Notes: generated by a model not told the origin, from the sequence alone. A stretch of DNA of 39,698 bases from Sergeia podlipaevii (GCA_030849805.1 JASANZ010002052.1:1-39698); one strand, 5' to 3'. Shown: positions 1 through 10,566, numbered from the stretch's first letter. Numbers and translations are program-made.

Positions 1-322
1 GGGGAGGGAGGGCAGAGGACAGCTCACAAATATATATATATGTTTTAACCTCTCTATGTAGAGGAAAGGAGAGCGCGCGAAGGGCGGCCTACTGAATCAT
101 TCTGAGTGTCTTCCACGTCTGCTTAGTCCCCGGTAGCTCCTCAAAAAGAAACACACACACACGCACACACATTTCGGAGCAATGCAACACGGCATATAAT
201 GACTGCCAGACGCGCTACAGACACAACACGATTTGCTCCTCCCAAGTCTTTCTTGCTTGCTTGCATGGGTACGCACACGTTATCCCTTTCGTCATCTTCA
301 TCCCCTCCCCCTCTCCCTTTCA
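1..322. other. 3' flank of the CHFR-like gene, no gene seen
   Basis: This edge stretch lies downstream of the minus-strand CHFR-like gene and presumably holds its 3' UTR. It contains a short TA run near 31-42 and CA-rich sequence near 150-172. Frames on both strands are short and low in complexity. I see no gene in it. Confidence 0.6.
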
Positions 323-1963
323 CTACTCCTTGCGCTTCTCCTGATAGCAGACGTGGTTATAGTTCTGCGCGTGCGTGGGCTTGTGATATTGCGTGCGACA
401 CTGAACACCATACCAGCAGTTTGGTCTGTCCGTGACCGCCGAGGGGAGATCATCTGCTTGGATAGCGCGCCTGTAGTGAAACAGTAGGGCTGAGAGCACC
501 TTCTCAGCGCACTGCCGGCACAGAGCAGAGTCCCCCGTGATGGGGCCACTTACAGATGTTAGGTCTGGCCTCCACGTGCCGTCCTTCAGATTAGTGAAAC
601 ACGTTGCCCACACCATAGCCATCGAGATTCCCTCACGCGCCAGATATGCCGTAAGGATACTCTGTTCAACTGTGTTTCCCCCAAATGTGGTCACCGGGAG
701 CTGCGTAAACTGAAAGCGCTCGAGTGGCTTAAAGCGATCCCCAGTGACGTCCGCGCGACAACCTCCGACCTCCGCATAGTACAGACCACAGTAAGGACCT
801 GTGCAGAGCAAGCACCGCTGCTGTACACCACACAGAGGCCTATCAGGGTAGGGTCCAAAACAGCTGCGACACACGAGATGAGCACCGCCAGCAGGGCACG
901 TGAAGCCGTCTGGTGTGGCCACCGACCCAGTACCATCTACAGTGTTGTTACACTGGCGGCACACCCCTATGCCCTGTCCTGCGAATGGATGATATCCTGC
1001 GTTACCATGGAACGCCATGCCAGCATTGCGCACCACGTTTGGCAAATCGATGCCATGACCGTAATCGTCGTCAGAAGCCCCCGAGTCGATGTTCTCATCG
1101 CTAAAGTTACTGTGGTGGTCATCGTCACTCGAGCCCTCGCGGGGCCTCTTGACCACCTTACCTGCTGGGGGAATGTCATCGTGGCGTTCCATCTCTTTGA
1201 TATCCGCCGCACTTCTCTTGTATTCAGGGTGCATCAGCAGCAGCTGGTCGACACACTTCTGTATCTTGTGCGTCGGTCGTACCTCGCGCAGCGCCTGCCT
1301 ACACTCCATGCACGTGTTCCTACTCTGCCGCAGCCACATACTGATGCAGGAGGCACAGAATACATGCATGCACGGCAGCACACTGCATGGACGCAGGTAC
1401 ACACTCTTGCATATTGGACACGTCAGCTCGTCTACCATAGTGTCCTTCGTCTTTTCGTCCTTTACGCGTTGAAAAATAAACTCCACTGCAGTCGTGGATG
1501 CATCGCCCTCCTCGCCGTCCCCTTTCTTTTCAGAGGGCTCGACAGGCTTCGTGAGGCTGACACGATCACCCGCCTGCAAGGCCACAGGTTGCTTTGCAGG
1601 CACACGAATGCTATTCACAAAAGTACCGTTTGTAGAAACGTCCTTCAGGGTAACCACGAAGGTAATCGGATCGACTGACAGCTCGCAGTGCTTGGCGGAT
1701 AGCTTCCCTGAGGTGAGAATGCGGCACTCATCCACCAGTTCCTTCGAGCGACCCACCACCATAGCCACTGTGTCCTCGTGTAGGCCAATGATTTGCAATT
1801 TCTCGGGGTTCACAGGCACAAGACGCGCAACAAGAGGCTGCTGCAGCGGCGGCGCCGCGAGATCAAAAATATCGTCGACCGAGGTAGTAATCGTGGTGTG
1901 ACTTTCATTACGTAGAGTAGTTGGGCTAACGGGATCCCTCGGGGTTGCGTCACCAGTGGACAT
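323..1963 (-). CDS. CHFR-type E3 ubiquitin ligase (FHA, RING, Cys-rich, PBZ)
   Basis: The 546-residue protein has the complete CHFR domain order. An N-terminal FHA domain (about 55-140) shows GRS at 71-73, SAKH at 89-92 and TNGTFVN at 111-117, the phosphothreonine-binding loops. A C3HC4 RING follows with C182, C185, C198, H200, C203, C206, C218 and C221. An acidic and Ser-rich linker (about 278-302) leads to a cysteine-rich region (C335 to C392). The extreme C terminus carries a PAR-binding zinc finger: C516-W-Y-G-x-x-C522, then H531 and H537. In animals CHFR is a mitotic checkpoint ligase that binds poly(ADP-ribose); that role here is inference from architecture. The start is an ATG and the next gene upstream in transcription is the kinesin. 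Alternative: a lineage-specific FHA-RING protein, but the PBZ makes CHFR kinship the best reading. Confidence 0.88.
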   Translation of the reverse strand: MSTGDATPRDPVSPTTLRNESHTTITTSVDDIFDLAAPPLQQPLVARLVPVNPEKLQIIGLHEDTVAMVVGRSKELVDECRILTSGKLSAKHCELSVDPITFVVTLKDVSTNGTFVNSIRVPAKQPVALQAGDRVSLTKPVEPSEKKGDGEEGDASTTAVEFIFQRVKDEKTKDTMVDELTCPICKSVYLRPCSVLPCMHVFCASCISMWLRQSRNTCMECRQALREVRPTHKIQKCVDQLLLMHPEYKRSAADIKEMERHDDIPPAGKVVKRPREGSSDDDHHSNFSDENIDSGASDDDYGHGIDLPNVVRNAGMAFHGNAGYHPFAGQGIGVCRQCNNTVDGTGSVATPDGFTCPAGGAHLVCRSCFGPYPDRPLCGVQQRCLLCTGPYCGLYYAEVGGCRADVTGDRFKPLERFQFTQLPVTTFGGNTVEQSILTAYLAREGISMAMVWATCFTNLKDGTWRPDLTSVSGPITGDSALCRQCAEKVLSALLFHYRRAIQADDLPSAVTDRPNCWYGVQCRTQYHKPTHAQNYNHVCYQEKRKE

Positions 1964-2998
1964 TGAAGAAGAAATAGTAATAATTAAAAGGTTGAAGTCT
2001 CCCGTACTAGCTATCTCTCTCTCTCTCTTAATGTATTTTAATTTATTTTCACTACTTCCGACCTATATATGCTTCAGTCGACTGCTATACACACCCACCT
2101 TTAACAAAAAAAAAGTATATGAGCGATTTCAAATTCTAAGCACAAAACAAAAGTGTTCTACTCTCACCTCGAGCGATCGCACTATGCCTTTTTTTATCGC
2201 TATACTTTTGCTCCACCTCTATATATATATATATTGACAAACCAGCAAGAGAGAGGGAGACGTCAAGTTCAAAGAGATGATAACAAGACTGACAATAGCA
2301 ACAAAATGCCTCTCCTCATGTACAGATCACAACATGCATAGTATGGCACCAGTACAACTCCATGTGCACCGTAATACATAGATAAGCAAGGAGATACACA
2401 TCTATAGTGTCAGGGAGGTTGAGCTTGATTAATTCTGATATCGGGGAAGGGGGGGGGGTACTTTTCAAGTGGTGCCTCAGCAAGTTGCTCTCACTATACT
2501 CGTGAGTGTATCTATATTCATTTTTCTTTTTAAAAGATATCAAAGGCAACAATAGCAAACAATTAAAGCACATCATTAAGCATCACACGGGTGGCAACGA
2601 CTGCGGACCACACAATCTCAACCATCGCAATCAAACAAACAACAACAAAAAAGCAAAATTCAATGTAAAGGGGATATGGTAAAGAGAGATACGCTACGCA
2701 TATATACTTATCATGCCTCCCTTACTAACTCCTCATCAATGTTACAGTCCTTACTCTTAATCTCATATCCTTTCTTCCGTTTTTTTTCTTTTTTTACTAC
2801 TTTCCGTTCGTCTTCAGCACCAAGCTGCCTCACCATTTCTTGGGCCCTCCCCCCTTCTTCATCCGCCTCTTTCCTCTTGTTAGGTCCGTACACAAACTGC
2901 TGTGTGTGTAGAAGATGTCACCTTTGAGATAGATAGATAGAAAGAGAGATAGAGAATCCTTCGACAGGACATAGTGAGTGTATCAGCGCCTTTATATT
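1964..2998. other. Intergenic region between kinesin and CHFR-like genes
   Basis: About 1 kb of AT-rich DNA that should hold the kinesin 3' UTR and the CHFR-like 5' UTR. It has a short TA run (about 2220-2234), a G-run near 2448-2458, a GATA run near 2928-2940 and mixed purine and pyrimidine tracts. I see no gene. A TCTCTC tract at about 2012-2028 lies on the plus strand, so the splice site of the CHFR-like gene is not obvious. Confidence 0.6.
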
Positions 2999-5900
2999 TC
3001 AATGTACGCGACCACTGGTCTTCAGTGCCGCAATGCTTTTCTTGGGGGTTTCAGTGTCGGCTTGGCTGACTCCAACTTCCGCTGCGCACTTGAGATCTAC
3101 GCTCGACTCCCTGCTTGTTTTAGTCTTGCACGTTTGTGTGATAACGGCATTCGCCGAGGGAGGTGTAGTGCCACTGTTGATGGGAGTGGGCCCCCCACTG
3201 CTTCCCGGGACTACCTTGCGCGAGCGGTGAGAGACGTGAAACTTCTTCTGCCGAGCGGAGGCGATTTCTCGCACGGAAGGCAGCGCGAAATCCCCGTTTA
3301 GAGTAGCAGCAGCGAGGAGAGGAATGGCGGTGAGACCCGAAGAGGTGGCGAGGGGATCCCCAACCTGGCTAGGGTTCTGCAAGCGCCTCACACGATGAAG
3401 ATGGTATTTCCGGGCCTCATTCAGGCTGTCGATGCGGTTATCAAACTCCTCGATCTGCGTGCCAGCCTCGGCAAACATGCGCTGGTATCCTTCTAGCGTC
3501 CGCAGTTTGTTCTCAATGTCTATCTTCTCAGCCTCGAGTTTCTGTCGCGCGTCTGCTTGCTGTCCCGTCTGGCTAAGGTCAGACGTGATAACCTGCAAGC
3601 GCCGCGTGAAACCTTGGATTGCCTTTTGCCACTTTGGTGCGTCACTGCCCCTTGTCTGTACCAAGGCAGCACGGTAATTCTTCAGTTCGCTCAGCTCCTT
3701 CTCCAGGTGTTCAAGCGCCTCCAGCTCAGTGTCGATGACGCTCTGAACCGTCGGGTTGCTGTTATCATCTGTAAGTCCAGGCGTCGTGCTTCCACCCTGT
3801 GACTCTCCAGGAGTAGAGGGATGACTAACCCCGCCAACCGCCTTCACCTTCGACTTCCCTCTTTCTTCTCCAGATACCTGACGTCGACTTTTCGCTACCT
3901 TCAGCGTGTCAGTGCCTGTCACACGCGTGCGCACAGAACCGCGTGCACTGGCTGTTGCTTCACCACTGTTGGTTCCTCGCTTCACAAGAGCGCTATTTTG
4001 GTGCGCAGCAGAATCTATCTGGCTGCGCGCGCGCGCAATTTCACTCTCCTTCTGCTGCAGCTCAGTGCGGAGCTTCGCGATCTGCTGATCTGCGTCTTGC
4101 AGGCTGCGCTGTAGCTGATTGACCTCCTGCGTGTGTGCGCTGGACTGCAAGTTGGCCTTGCGCTGTTGTGTCAGCATGTTGTCCCTGAGCTTTATAACTT
4201 CCTCCTTCAGACGCTCCGCCTGCTGCCGACGATGCTCTGACTGTTGAATAGAAAGTGTCCGCATGACGATCTGCTGTTCTGCGTTCTTCATTCTGCGCTT
4301 GTAATCGAGTGACTCCTCTTCCGCCTTGCGAACCTTCTCCCTAAACTCCGCGCGCAGTTTTTCCTTTTCCTTCTCACGCTTGCTAAGTGTCATCCCAGAC
4401 GCCTCGAGCTCCGCCTCCGCCTTGGCCAACTTATCCGCCAGCTGCTGTTTCGCGACGTTTGCGTTGGCAAGCTCCCGCTCATACTCGTGCAAGCGCTGCG
4501 TTGCATCGGCATTCTCCTTCTTCAGCTCCTCGATTTTCTGCGCATTGACATCTATTTCCTTGGTAAGCTCTGCCAGGTTCTGCTCTGGTGGCAGGTGGGA
4601 TCCCTTGTTCTTCTTGTCTCCAAGGGCCACAGAAAGGCGGCTCTTGTCTGCTTCCTTCTTTGTCTTTTCAAGCTGCAGCGTCCTGCGTTCCTCCTCGAGC
4701 TTCTGCAGCAGTGCAGTGTTGGCCATCAGGCGGTTCCTGGGACTGTCACTACTGATGGCACTCGCCGTGGTGCTAGCCTCTTCGAGTTCCGCAAGTCTGT
4801 CCTCCAGCGCTTTGCGCTTCTCCACCTCCACCATGGTCACGTACTCCGCGTTAAACAGATCCTCCTGTAAGCGGCGTGTAAGCCCTTGCTCGCGCGCCAG
4901 CGCACTTTGAAGCTCAGCCACCTGCTTCAGCAGTGCGGCAGAGGGGGGATCCGGCCGTGATGGCGTGACGGGGGCAAGAGGAAGTAGCGAGCTCGTCGAG
5001 TTGGACCGACCGAAGCGTGATCTCGCGCTCGTACTGGTACTTCTTCTTCGCCTCTCGCTAGTCGCATGACGTGCAGCTCCACCGCGGCCCCTCTGAAGTG
5101 CCATTGTTAGCTGGTGCTGCACCTCCACAAGCTCCTTGCGAAGCGCCAGAATGGTCTCCTCGGCCTCCTCAGAGCTGTATATTGGGGTTACAATCAGGTG
5201 TGGGTCGGTCTTGATAGACTTCGCTCGGTCCGCGTACTTGAGCGTATTCAGCGTTTCCTCCAGTGAAGAAGAGACGGGTGAGACGCAGGCCACCATTGAG
5301 GTCTTGGAGTTACCTCCGAGTACTGGCTGCAGCAGACGGGTGAGCTTAGACGAGCGGTACGGAACATGAGGCTTCTTCTCGCACAGAGCAACAATCACGT
5401 TACCAAGGGCGAGCAGACCGCTATTGATGCTGATGCCCTCCCGCATGCGATCCATCACGGCGACATCATTTCCATCTACTGTTTTCATGATTCCCGACAG
5501 CTCAGTGGAGCCGATGCCAAGAGACTTCTTCAATCGCTCGCTACCTGCAAGATCGATGAAGGTGCACTTGCAGCAAATCCCTTTCCGCTTTAACATTACA
5601 GTCACGATGCAGTGCGAGCGAGAGCTGGTTGCGTTCATGAGCGTTGAGGCCGTCTTTCGTGTTGCTGTGGCAGCGTTCACGATAGCGAGCACCTCGGCCT
5701 GCGTGTTGGCCGTCACTTCAGTGAGCCCTGGGACATAAACACCACCCTTCGGGTCCTCGCGGACTTGCAGTGAACTACTCACTATCCCACTTCCCGCTCC
5801 TGGCGCCACCAGTGGTACTGGGCTGTGACCATTAGCGGTGCTGCCACCACCAGCGCTACTGTCATTCCCCACTAGCAAATCTCCCACATGCTCATTATAC

Positions 5901-6325
5901 ACTTCTAACACAGACACCTTCACGGTAAACGATTTGTTTCGCTGTGATGCCTCTGCGGCCTGAGAGCCGATTGAGGCTTTTCCCGCTGTCACTTTTTCCT
6001 GAAGCTCCTTTTCCTCTAGTCTCATGAAGATTTCCTCTATCACGCTGGTGGAAAGCGATGACATCGTAAACGTTTTGCCCGCGCCTGTCTGCCCGTACGC
6101 GATCATGGATACGTTAAAGCCTTCAATGAATGAGTCGGCCAGCGGCTGTCCAACAGTGGCGTACACATCATCATCCGCCGCGTTCATGTCAAAGATTTTA
6201 TCAAATGCAAAGCACCTGCTATCGCCTACCATAATCTGATTATCAGTCACCGTCACGCAGCCGTTGTGCCGCTCATTGTCTAGAAATGGCCGCACACGCA
6301 CCACGACCTTAATGTTCTCCGCCAT
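2999..6325 (-). CDS. Kinesin with N-terminal motor, kinesin-4-like
   Basis: This 1108-residue protein is an ATP-driven microtubule motor. The motor domain spans about 4-372: P-loop GQTGAGKT at 78-85, switch I SSRSH at 234-238, switch II DLAGSE at 258-263, and VPYRSSKLTRLLQ at 321-333. The end of the motor (LGGNS, then SLEETLNTLKYADRA at about 354-368) is closest to kinesin-4 members such as KIF4 and KIF21. A Gly/Ser-rich insertion sits at about 155-185 and a second insertion at about 268-294, between switch II and the helix beginning REGISIN, that is in microtubule-binding loop L11. Long coiled coils follow (about 384-410, 465-515, 565-815) with another near 900-1000. The C-terminal 100 residues are Ser/Thr/Pro-rich with no domain I recognise. 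The ATG start begins directly with the first motor strand. Subfamily is inferred; motor identity is certain. Confidence 0.95.
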   Translation of the reverse strand: MAENIKVVVRVRPFLDNERHNGCVTVTDNQIMVGDSRCFAFDKIFDMNAADDDVYATVGQPLADSFIEGFNVSMIAYGQTGAGKTFTMSSLSTSVIEEIFMRLEEKELQEKVTAGKASIGSQAAEASQRNKSFTVKVSVLEVYNEHVGDLLVGNDSSAGGGSTANGHSPVPLVAPGAGSGIVSSSLQVREDPKGGVYVPGLTEVTANTQAEVLAIVNAATATRKTASTLMNATSSRSHCIVTVMLKRKGICCKCTFIDLAGSERLKKSLGIGSTELSGIMKTVDGNDVAVMDRMREGISINSGLLALGNVIVALCEKKPHVPYRSSKLTRLLQPVLGGNSKTSMVACVSPVSSSLEETLNTLKYADRAKSIKTDPHLIVTPIYSSEEAEETILALRKELVEVQHQLTMALQRGRGGAARHATSERRRRSTSTSARSRFGRSNSTSSLLPLAPVTPSRPDPPSAALLKQVAELQSALAREQGLTRRLQEDLFNAEYVTMVEVEKRKALEDRLAELEEASTTASAISSDSPRNRLMANTALLQKLEEERRTLQLEKTKKEADKSRLSVALGDKKNKGSHLPPEQNLAELTKEIDVNAQKIEELKKENADATQRLHEYERELANANVAKQQLADKLAKAEAELEASGMTLSKREKEKEKLRAEFREKVRKAEEESLDYKRRMKNAEQQIVMRTLSIQQSEHRRQQAERLKEEVIKLRDNMLTQQRKANLQSSAHTQEVNQLQRSLQDADQQIAKLRTELQQKESEIARARSQIDSAAHQNSALVKRGTNSGEATASARGSVRTRVTGTDTLKVAKSRRQVSGEERGKSKVKAVGGVSHPSTPGESQGGSTTPGLTDDNSNPTVQSVIDTELEALEHLEKELSELKNYRAALVQTRGSDAPKWQKAIQGFTRRLQVITSDLSQTGQQADARQKLEAEKIDIENKLRTLEGYQRMFAEAGTQIEEFDNRIDSLNEARKYHLHRVRRLQNPSQVGDPLATSSGLTAIPLLAAATLNGDFALPSVREIASARQKKFHVSHRSRKVVPGSSGGPTPINSGTTPPSANAVITQTCKTKTSRESSVDLKCAAEVGVSQADTETPKKSIAALKTSGRVH

Positions 6326-7516
6326 GGTAGGCTTTCCTGATATACTCTACGCCTCAACCTTCAATACTGTATAACAATAGTAACACAGATATATAGATGA
6401 AAATCTTTAAGGGAGAGGGGGGGGGGGGGAAATGGAGGAGCTCTCACACGCGCACACACTCACAGCAACTATCAAACGTAAGAGTCAACTCCTGATCCTC
6501 TCTCGTCCGTATTGCCTTTATTTATTCGTCTGACTTCTCGTTTCAACTGCCAGAGATGTCAAAAATGCGCAATCTGCACCCGAGGCAGAGAGAGAGAAGA
6601 AAAGAAAAGAAAAAAGAGGTGGAGGAAACAAAAAAATAGTATGGACACTAAGTAGCAATGCCTGTCCCCCCTCCCCCTGTTTCGCGTGTTTTGCCTGTTT
6701 CTTTCTTTTTTTTTTTTTAGAGAGAGAGAGAGAAGAGCGCAATCCAGTTTCTTTACCGTAATATATAGATGTTGCTTAAAGTAGAAAAGTTGTGCTGGTG
6801 CAAAAGAAAAAGAAATGGTAATAATAGCAATAATAGAAAGCGAGCAAAACAAAGGAGAAAAGAACAGTCCACTTTTTTTTTGAAAGGAGTAATAAAATTA
6901 AAAATAAAGGAGCACTGTCAATCAGTTCTGTATACAAATTAACAAAAGGAAAATAGAAAGCAGATGGTTGTAATAAAAGCTATATAGATAGGACAGGGCA
7001 CCAACTATGTATTACTTCCACGCTGCTGCGCGCACGGATGTACGTGCTTATGTCTATGTAGTTGAAAGTAATTTCAAGACGACAGGAATTGCTCGCCTCC
7101 CCTTTTTGATATCCTATATATATGTATATATCTAAAGATACACAAACAAAAAACACCGTGTAAAGCAGCATAAGCGAAGATAGAAGTTTTAGAAAAAAAA
7201 AAATTCACTGAGATGCAGACATTAGACTACGATAATAATGAAGGAGAACGTCAAGCGTTTCATTGATAGCAGCAATCATAGTAGTAGCGGCATTAATGCG
7301 CAAGATTATTATAGAAAGGATACATTTTTTTTTTTTTTGAATATATACGTCATAATAAGCAGAATAGCACCATGCAATAGCACACAGCACTACATCGTAA
7401 ACTCCCCCTAAAAAAAAGAAACTCTAAGATGTATCTAAGATGAAAACATATCCAATAGTACACACACACGATAATAGAAATAATAATAATAAAGCAACAA
7501 CCTAAAGACAGATGTT
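6326..7516. other. Intergenic region between F-x-P repeat gene and kinesin
   Basis: AT-rich region of about 1.2 kb, expected to hold the 3' UTR of the F-x-P repeat gene and the kinesin 5' UTR. It contains a G-run at about 6416-6429, poly-purine stretches (6590-6620), a T-run at 6708-6718, A-runs near 7192-7202 and a T-run at 7325-7338. I see no gene. Confidence 0.6.
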
Positions 7517-9904
7517 CTATCGTGCTTGATGAACCACAAACTCATGCATGCTCCCGTCATGAGAGGAGCCACGCGCAGAGGCAGAAGAGGAAATGGCAGA
7601 CATTGACCGCAGTGGTATCGCAGAGGCATGCGTGCGGAGACGAGCACGGACTTCACTTTGTGCAGGCCCAACTGACTCCAAGACTGGGTTCTGCCGTGCC
7701 ACAAACCAACCGCTCGCATCGTCGTCATCAGAGGATAAACGCCTAGTACCAGCTCCACTGCTTCCCATAGGCTCTCGCCAGTTATGGTCTGACGTACGCC
7801 CTTCTGTTCCCACAGTTGCTGCTGTTGCCAAAGGTCGTGCCATGACCCCTCTCCAGTCATCATCGTAAGCACTTGGCGCTGTACGCTCCGTGTGGACAGT
7901 AGAGGAGCTGGCGTATATAGCACTGGGGGAGTCCCAGTCCTGAGCATGCGTGGAGTAATGCCTGACGCCACTACTGCGGGACGCATGTATCCAGTCATCC
8001 CCGCCGCTCTCTCTAAAATGACCCTGCAATTTTCCCACAGCGTCGTAGTGGCGCTGGTGGCGGTCTCCATGAGGGGACTGGCTGACGGGAAGGTTTACCC
8101 CACCGGCTTTACTGCTCGTGTTGCGAGTGCTGGCATGTCTGTCGATCTCCGCCAGCACTGCCTCCCTCTCTTCCTTGGGGAGCCACCACGTCTGCTCCTG
8201 CACCCTCTGCCGCCTTGCTGTCTCTTGTCGCTTCAGAAAGGCATCCTCACCAGCACTGTTCGCTGCTGTCCTCGGGAGTGGGTACTCAGCGTGCACGACT
8301 GGCTTAAAGGTGCATTCCGCCTCCTCCAAGGCTTCATGCTCCTGGCGCAGTCTCTCCAGTCTTTCCTGGCGCTGCCGCTCCCACAGCTTCGCGCGCTCCT
8401 CTACTGTCAGCTCACCGTTGTACCTGACGCGACTGGCAGTCCTCTTCTGGCGTTTGTCACCGTCACTGACAGGCTTGAAGGTGCACTCTAGAAGTTCTTC
8501 TGTCTGCTTCAACGCGCGTTGCTTCTGCATCTCCTCTTCTTTTCGTTTCTGCGCCATGCGCCACAGCAGGTCCCTCGCCTCCGCACTGCTACGTGCCCTC
8601 CCATCCTTGAGAAGACCTTCCACTTGCTGACGCCACAGTGTCTCTGAGCCCTTACTAATGTGAGGACGATGCGAAAAGCCATCGGCCTGCTCCGCCTCAG
8701 CGGGAGTCACCACTGGCTTTCGCTTCGACGTGGTGCCCGCTCCACCACGCTTGGCCCCATGCAGTCTGCTGTTGGGACTTACATCTTCGCCGGCCTCCAC
8801 GGAGCGCTGCCGGCGATCGCGCATAATTGCACGCGAGTTCGCACTTATCTGCGGCCGCCCAGCGCGACTGCGCTCTTGTTCTGCAAGCGCAGCGGCGGAA
8901 GTACGGAAGCGGGACTCAAACTGTGGATTTTCGTACAAACGTTCGTACGCCGGCTTGGCAAGGAGTTCAGGGTTGCGGTAGTAGTTTGCGAAGAGCTCAC
9001 GCGAAGCCTCAGAAATCGCGGGCTTGAAGGTGCAGTTGGTGATGTAATCCTCATCAAACACGTCAGTCTTTGCCTCACCTTGAGAAGGGCCAGCGTAGAG
9101 TCTGTCCACCACACTGCCCTCTCGGCTCAGCTGCGCGGCCCGCTTCGAGATGGCGGGCACAAAGGGGGTGGTGCTAACGCGATACAGTCCATCTCTCTCG
9201 TCACGGCTCGTATCGCTACGGTCGCTGCAGCTGCCACATGTTCCATCTACTTCTGCCCTACCTATCCGTGAGCTACCCATGTCGCGGCAGCTTCCACTGT
9301 GAAGGGACTGCTCCACACGCTCATACAGCCGCCGGCGCCGCTCCCCCTCACGCGCCAGCAAGAAATCCTCCACAGGCATCCCTCGCGGCCTCCCTGCCCC
9401 TTCACGTGCCCGCTCTTGCGCGTATGCACTGATGCATGGCGCACCGGTTACTTCAGACAGCTCCAGCCGCTGCGCCGCCACACGCGCTCGCTCTTGCCTA
9501 GCAGTCCGTGCCACGTCCCACGCGCGAGTGGCCGTCACCACCCCTTCTGGCCTCTTCAAAGCCTCTGCATGTTTAGTCAGTTTGGGCTTGAAGGGCAGCG
9601 CTGCCACACGTGCCTCCACTTCACGTTTCTGGGCCTCGACCATGGCTTTCTGTTCCGCTTGCTTCTGTTGGTTTAAGGTGTGCAGCCGCTCTTCTATTGG
9701 AACGCCAGCGCGTCCTGCGCTGTGGACAAGAGACATTGCATATGGGGTAACTACCGGTTTGAACGTGACGCCACGCAGCTCTCCGAGTTCTTTCTGACGT
9801 CTCAAAAGTGCAATATGCTCCTTGTACTGCTTTCCTGCGAGGAGGAGATAGTCGACCACGGTCGAATCACCAATTTGGGATTGCTGTGGTGACGTCTCTA
9901 TCAT
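7517..9904 (-). CDS. F-x-P-repeat basic helical protein, unknown function
   Basis: I do not recognise this 795-residue protein as a named family. It is built from a module recurring about nine times: a short motif with pattern [T/C]-F-x-P-x-[I/V/L] followed by a basic, Ala/Arg-rich helical stretch. Clear copies are TFKPVVTPYAMSL (47-59), PFKPKLTKHAEAL (104-116), PFVPAISKRAAQL (247-259), TFKPAISEASREL (292-304), TFKPVSDGDKRQK (475-487) and TFKPVVHAEY (532-541). Weaker copies lie at about 155, 350 and 413. Between motifs lie Glu/Arg-rich heptad-like helices (80-100, 450-472, 500-530). The last 200 residues are Ser/His-rich and look disordered. There is no signal peptide or membrane segment. Repeated F-x-P motifs with charged helices suggest a microtubule or flagellar scaffold, but that is only inference. 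The start is an ATG. Confidence 0.85.
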   Translation of the reverse strand: MIETSPQQSQIGDSTVVDYLLLAGKQYKEHIALLRRQKELGELRGVTFKPVVTPYAMSLVHSAGRAGVPIEERLHTLNQQKQAEQKAMVEAQKREVEARVAALPFKPKLTKHAEALKRPEGVVTATRAWDVARTARQERARVAAQRLELSEVTGAPCISAYAQERAREGAGRPRGMPVEDFLLAREGERRRRLYERVEQSLHSGSCRDMGSSRIGRAEVDGTCGSCSDRSDTSRDERDGLYRVSTTPFVPAISKRAAQLSREGSVVDRLYAGPSQGEAKTDVFDEDYITNCTFKPAISEASRELFANYYRNPELLAKPAYERLYENPQFESRFRTSAAALAEQERSRAGRPQISANSRAIMRDRRQRSVEAGEDVSPNSRLHGAKRGGAGTTSKRKPVVTPAEAEQADGFSHRPHISKGSETLWRQQVEGLLKDGRARSSAEARDLLWRMAQKRKEEEMQKQRALKQTEELLECTFKPVSDGDKRQKRTASRVRYNGELTVEERAKLWERQRQERLERLRQEHEALEEAECTFKPVVHAEYPLPRTAANSAGEDAFLKRQETARRQRVQEQTWWLPKEEREAVLAEIDRHASTRNTSSKAGGVNLPVSQSPHGDRHQRHYDAVGKLQGHFRESGGDDWIHASRSSGVRHYSTHAQDWDSPSAIYASSSTVHTERTAPSAYDDDWRGVMARPLATAATVGTEGRTSDHNWREPMGSSGAGTRRLSSDDDDASGWFVARQNPVLESVGPAQSEVRARLRTHASAIPLRSMSAISSSASARGSSHDGSMHEFVVHQAR

Positions 9905-10566
9905 TTACTCGCCAACAGCGCCAAATGCTAAATATAAATAGTTAGAAATGTACGTGTATGAATGTGTCTGTGTACTCACGGCCTTCATAGACAGTACAGT
10001 AGCAACAAAAAGAGAACGAAGAAAGATAAAGGCTAGAAAATGGATCCGCAGACTTCGATTTTTCTCACAGCAGCATTGGATGTCATTACAAAAAGAAAAG
10101 AAAATGGGTCTCCCTTGTATAAGCCACACTATCAAGCCAATACCGCATGTCGACAATGCGGACTATATTTTCAAGATGTTTCTGCGTTTTCTGTGGTAGT
10201 TACGCCCTTTAATAAAAATTGATTAACAAGATATTGTGTATGATGCGCGTAAGCCAGTAAGCGTACACGCACAGCCGCACCTTCATCATGTATACGTACG
10301 AGCACCGAATAGTTTATGTAGTCATTTTGATGTTGTGTGTCTCGCACCTGACCTTGCTCCCCCCCCAGCCCAACCTAGAGTCGAGCATACGCGCACAAAC
10401 AGCAGCCATGTCAACAATAGGTCAGTCACTACATGGGAAGAAGAAGAAGAAGAAAAAAAAATTAGTTCAGAAGAGAGCAGATAATAGTAGTAATGCTAAA
10501 GGGAACGACCAGGATAACAATATATATATGCACTCGTATCCTATACTCGGGCACCGCTTCAGTTGA
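9905..10566. other. Intergenic region
   Basis: About 660 bp between the one-TM protein gene and the F-x-P repeat gene. It contains A-rich segments, a C-run at 10361-10368 and a GAA-repeat near 10438-10458. Short frames on both strands are low in complexity. I see no gene. Confidence 0.55.

Noticed and set aside
878..1678. 266-residue plus-strand frame
   Set aside because: Antisense to the CHFR-like gene; composition is a shadow of its codons.
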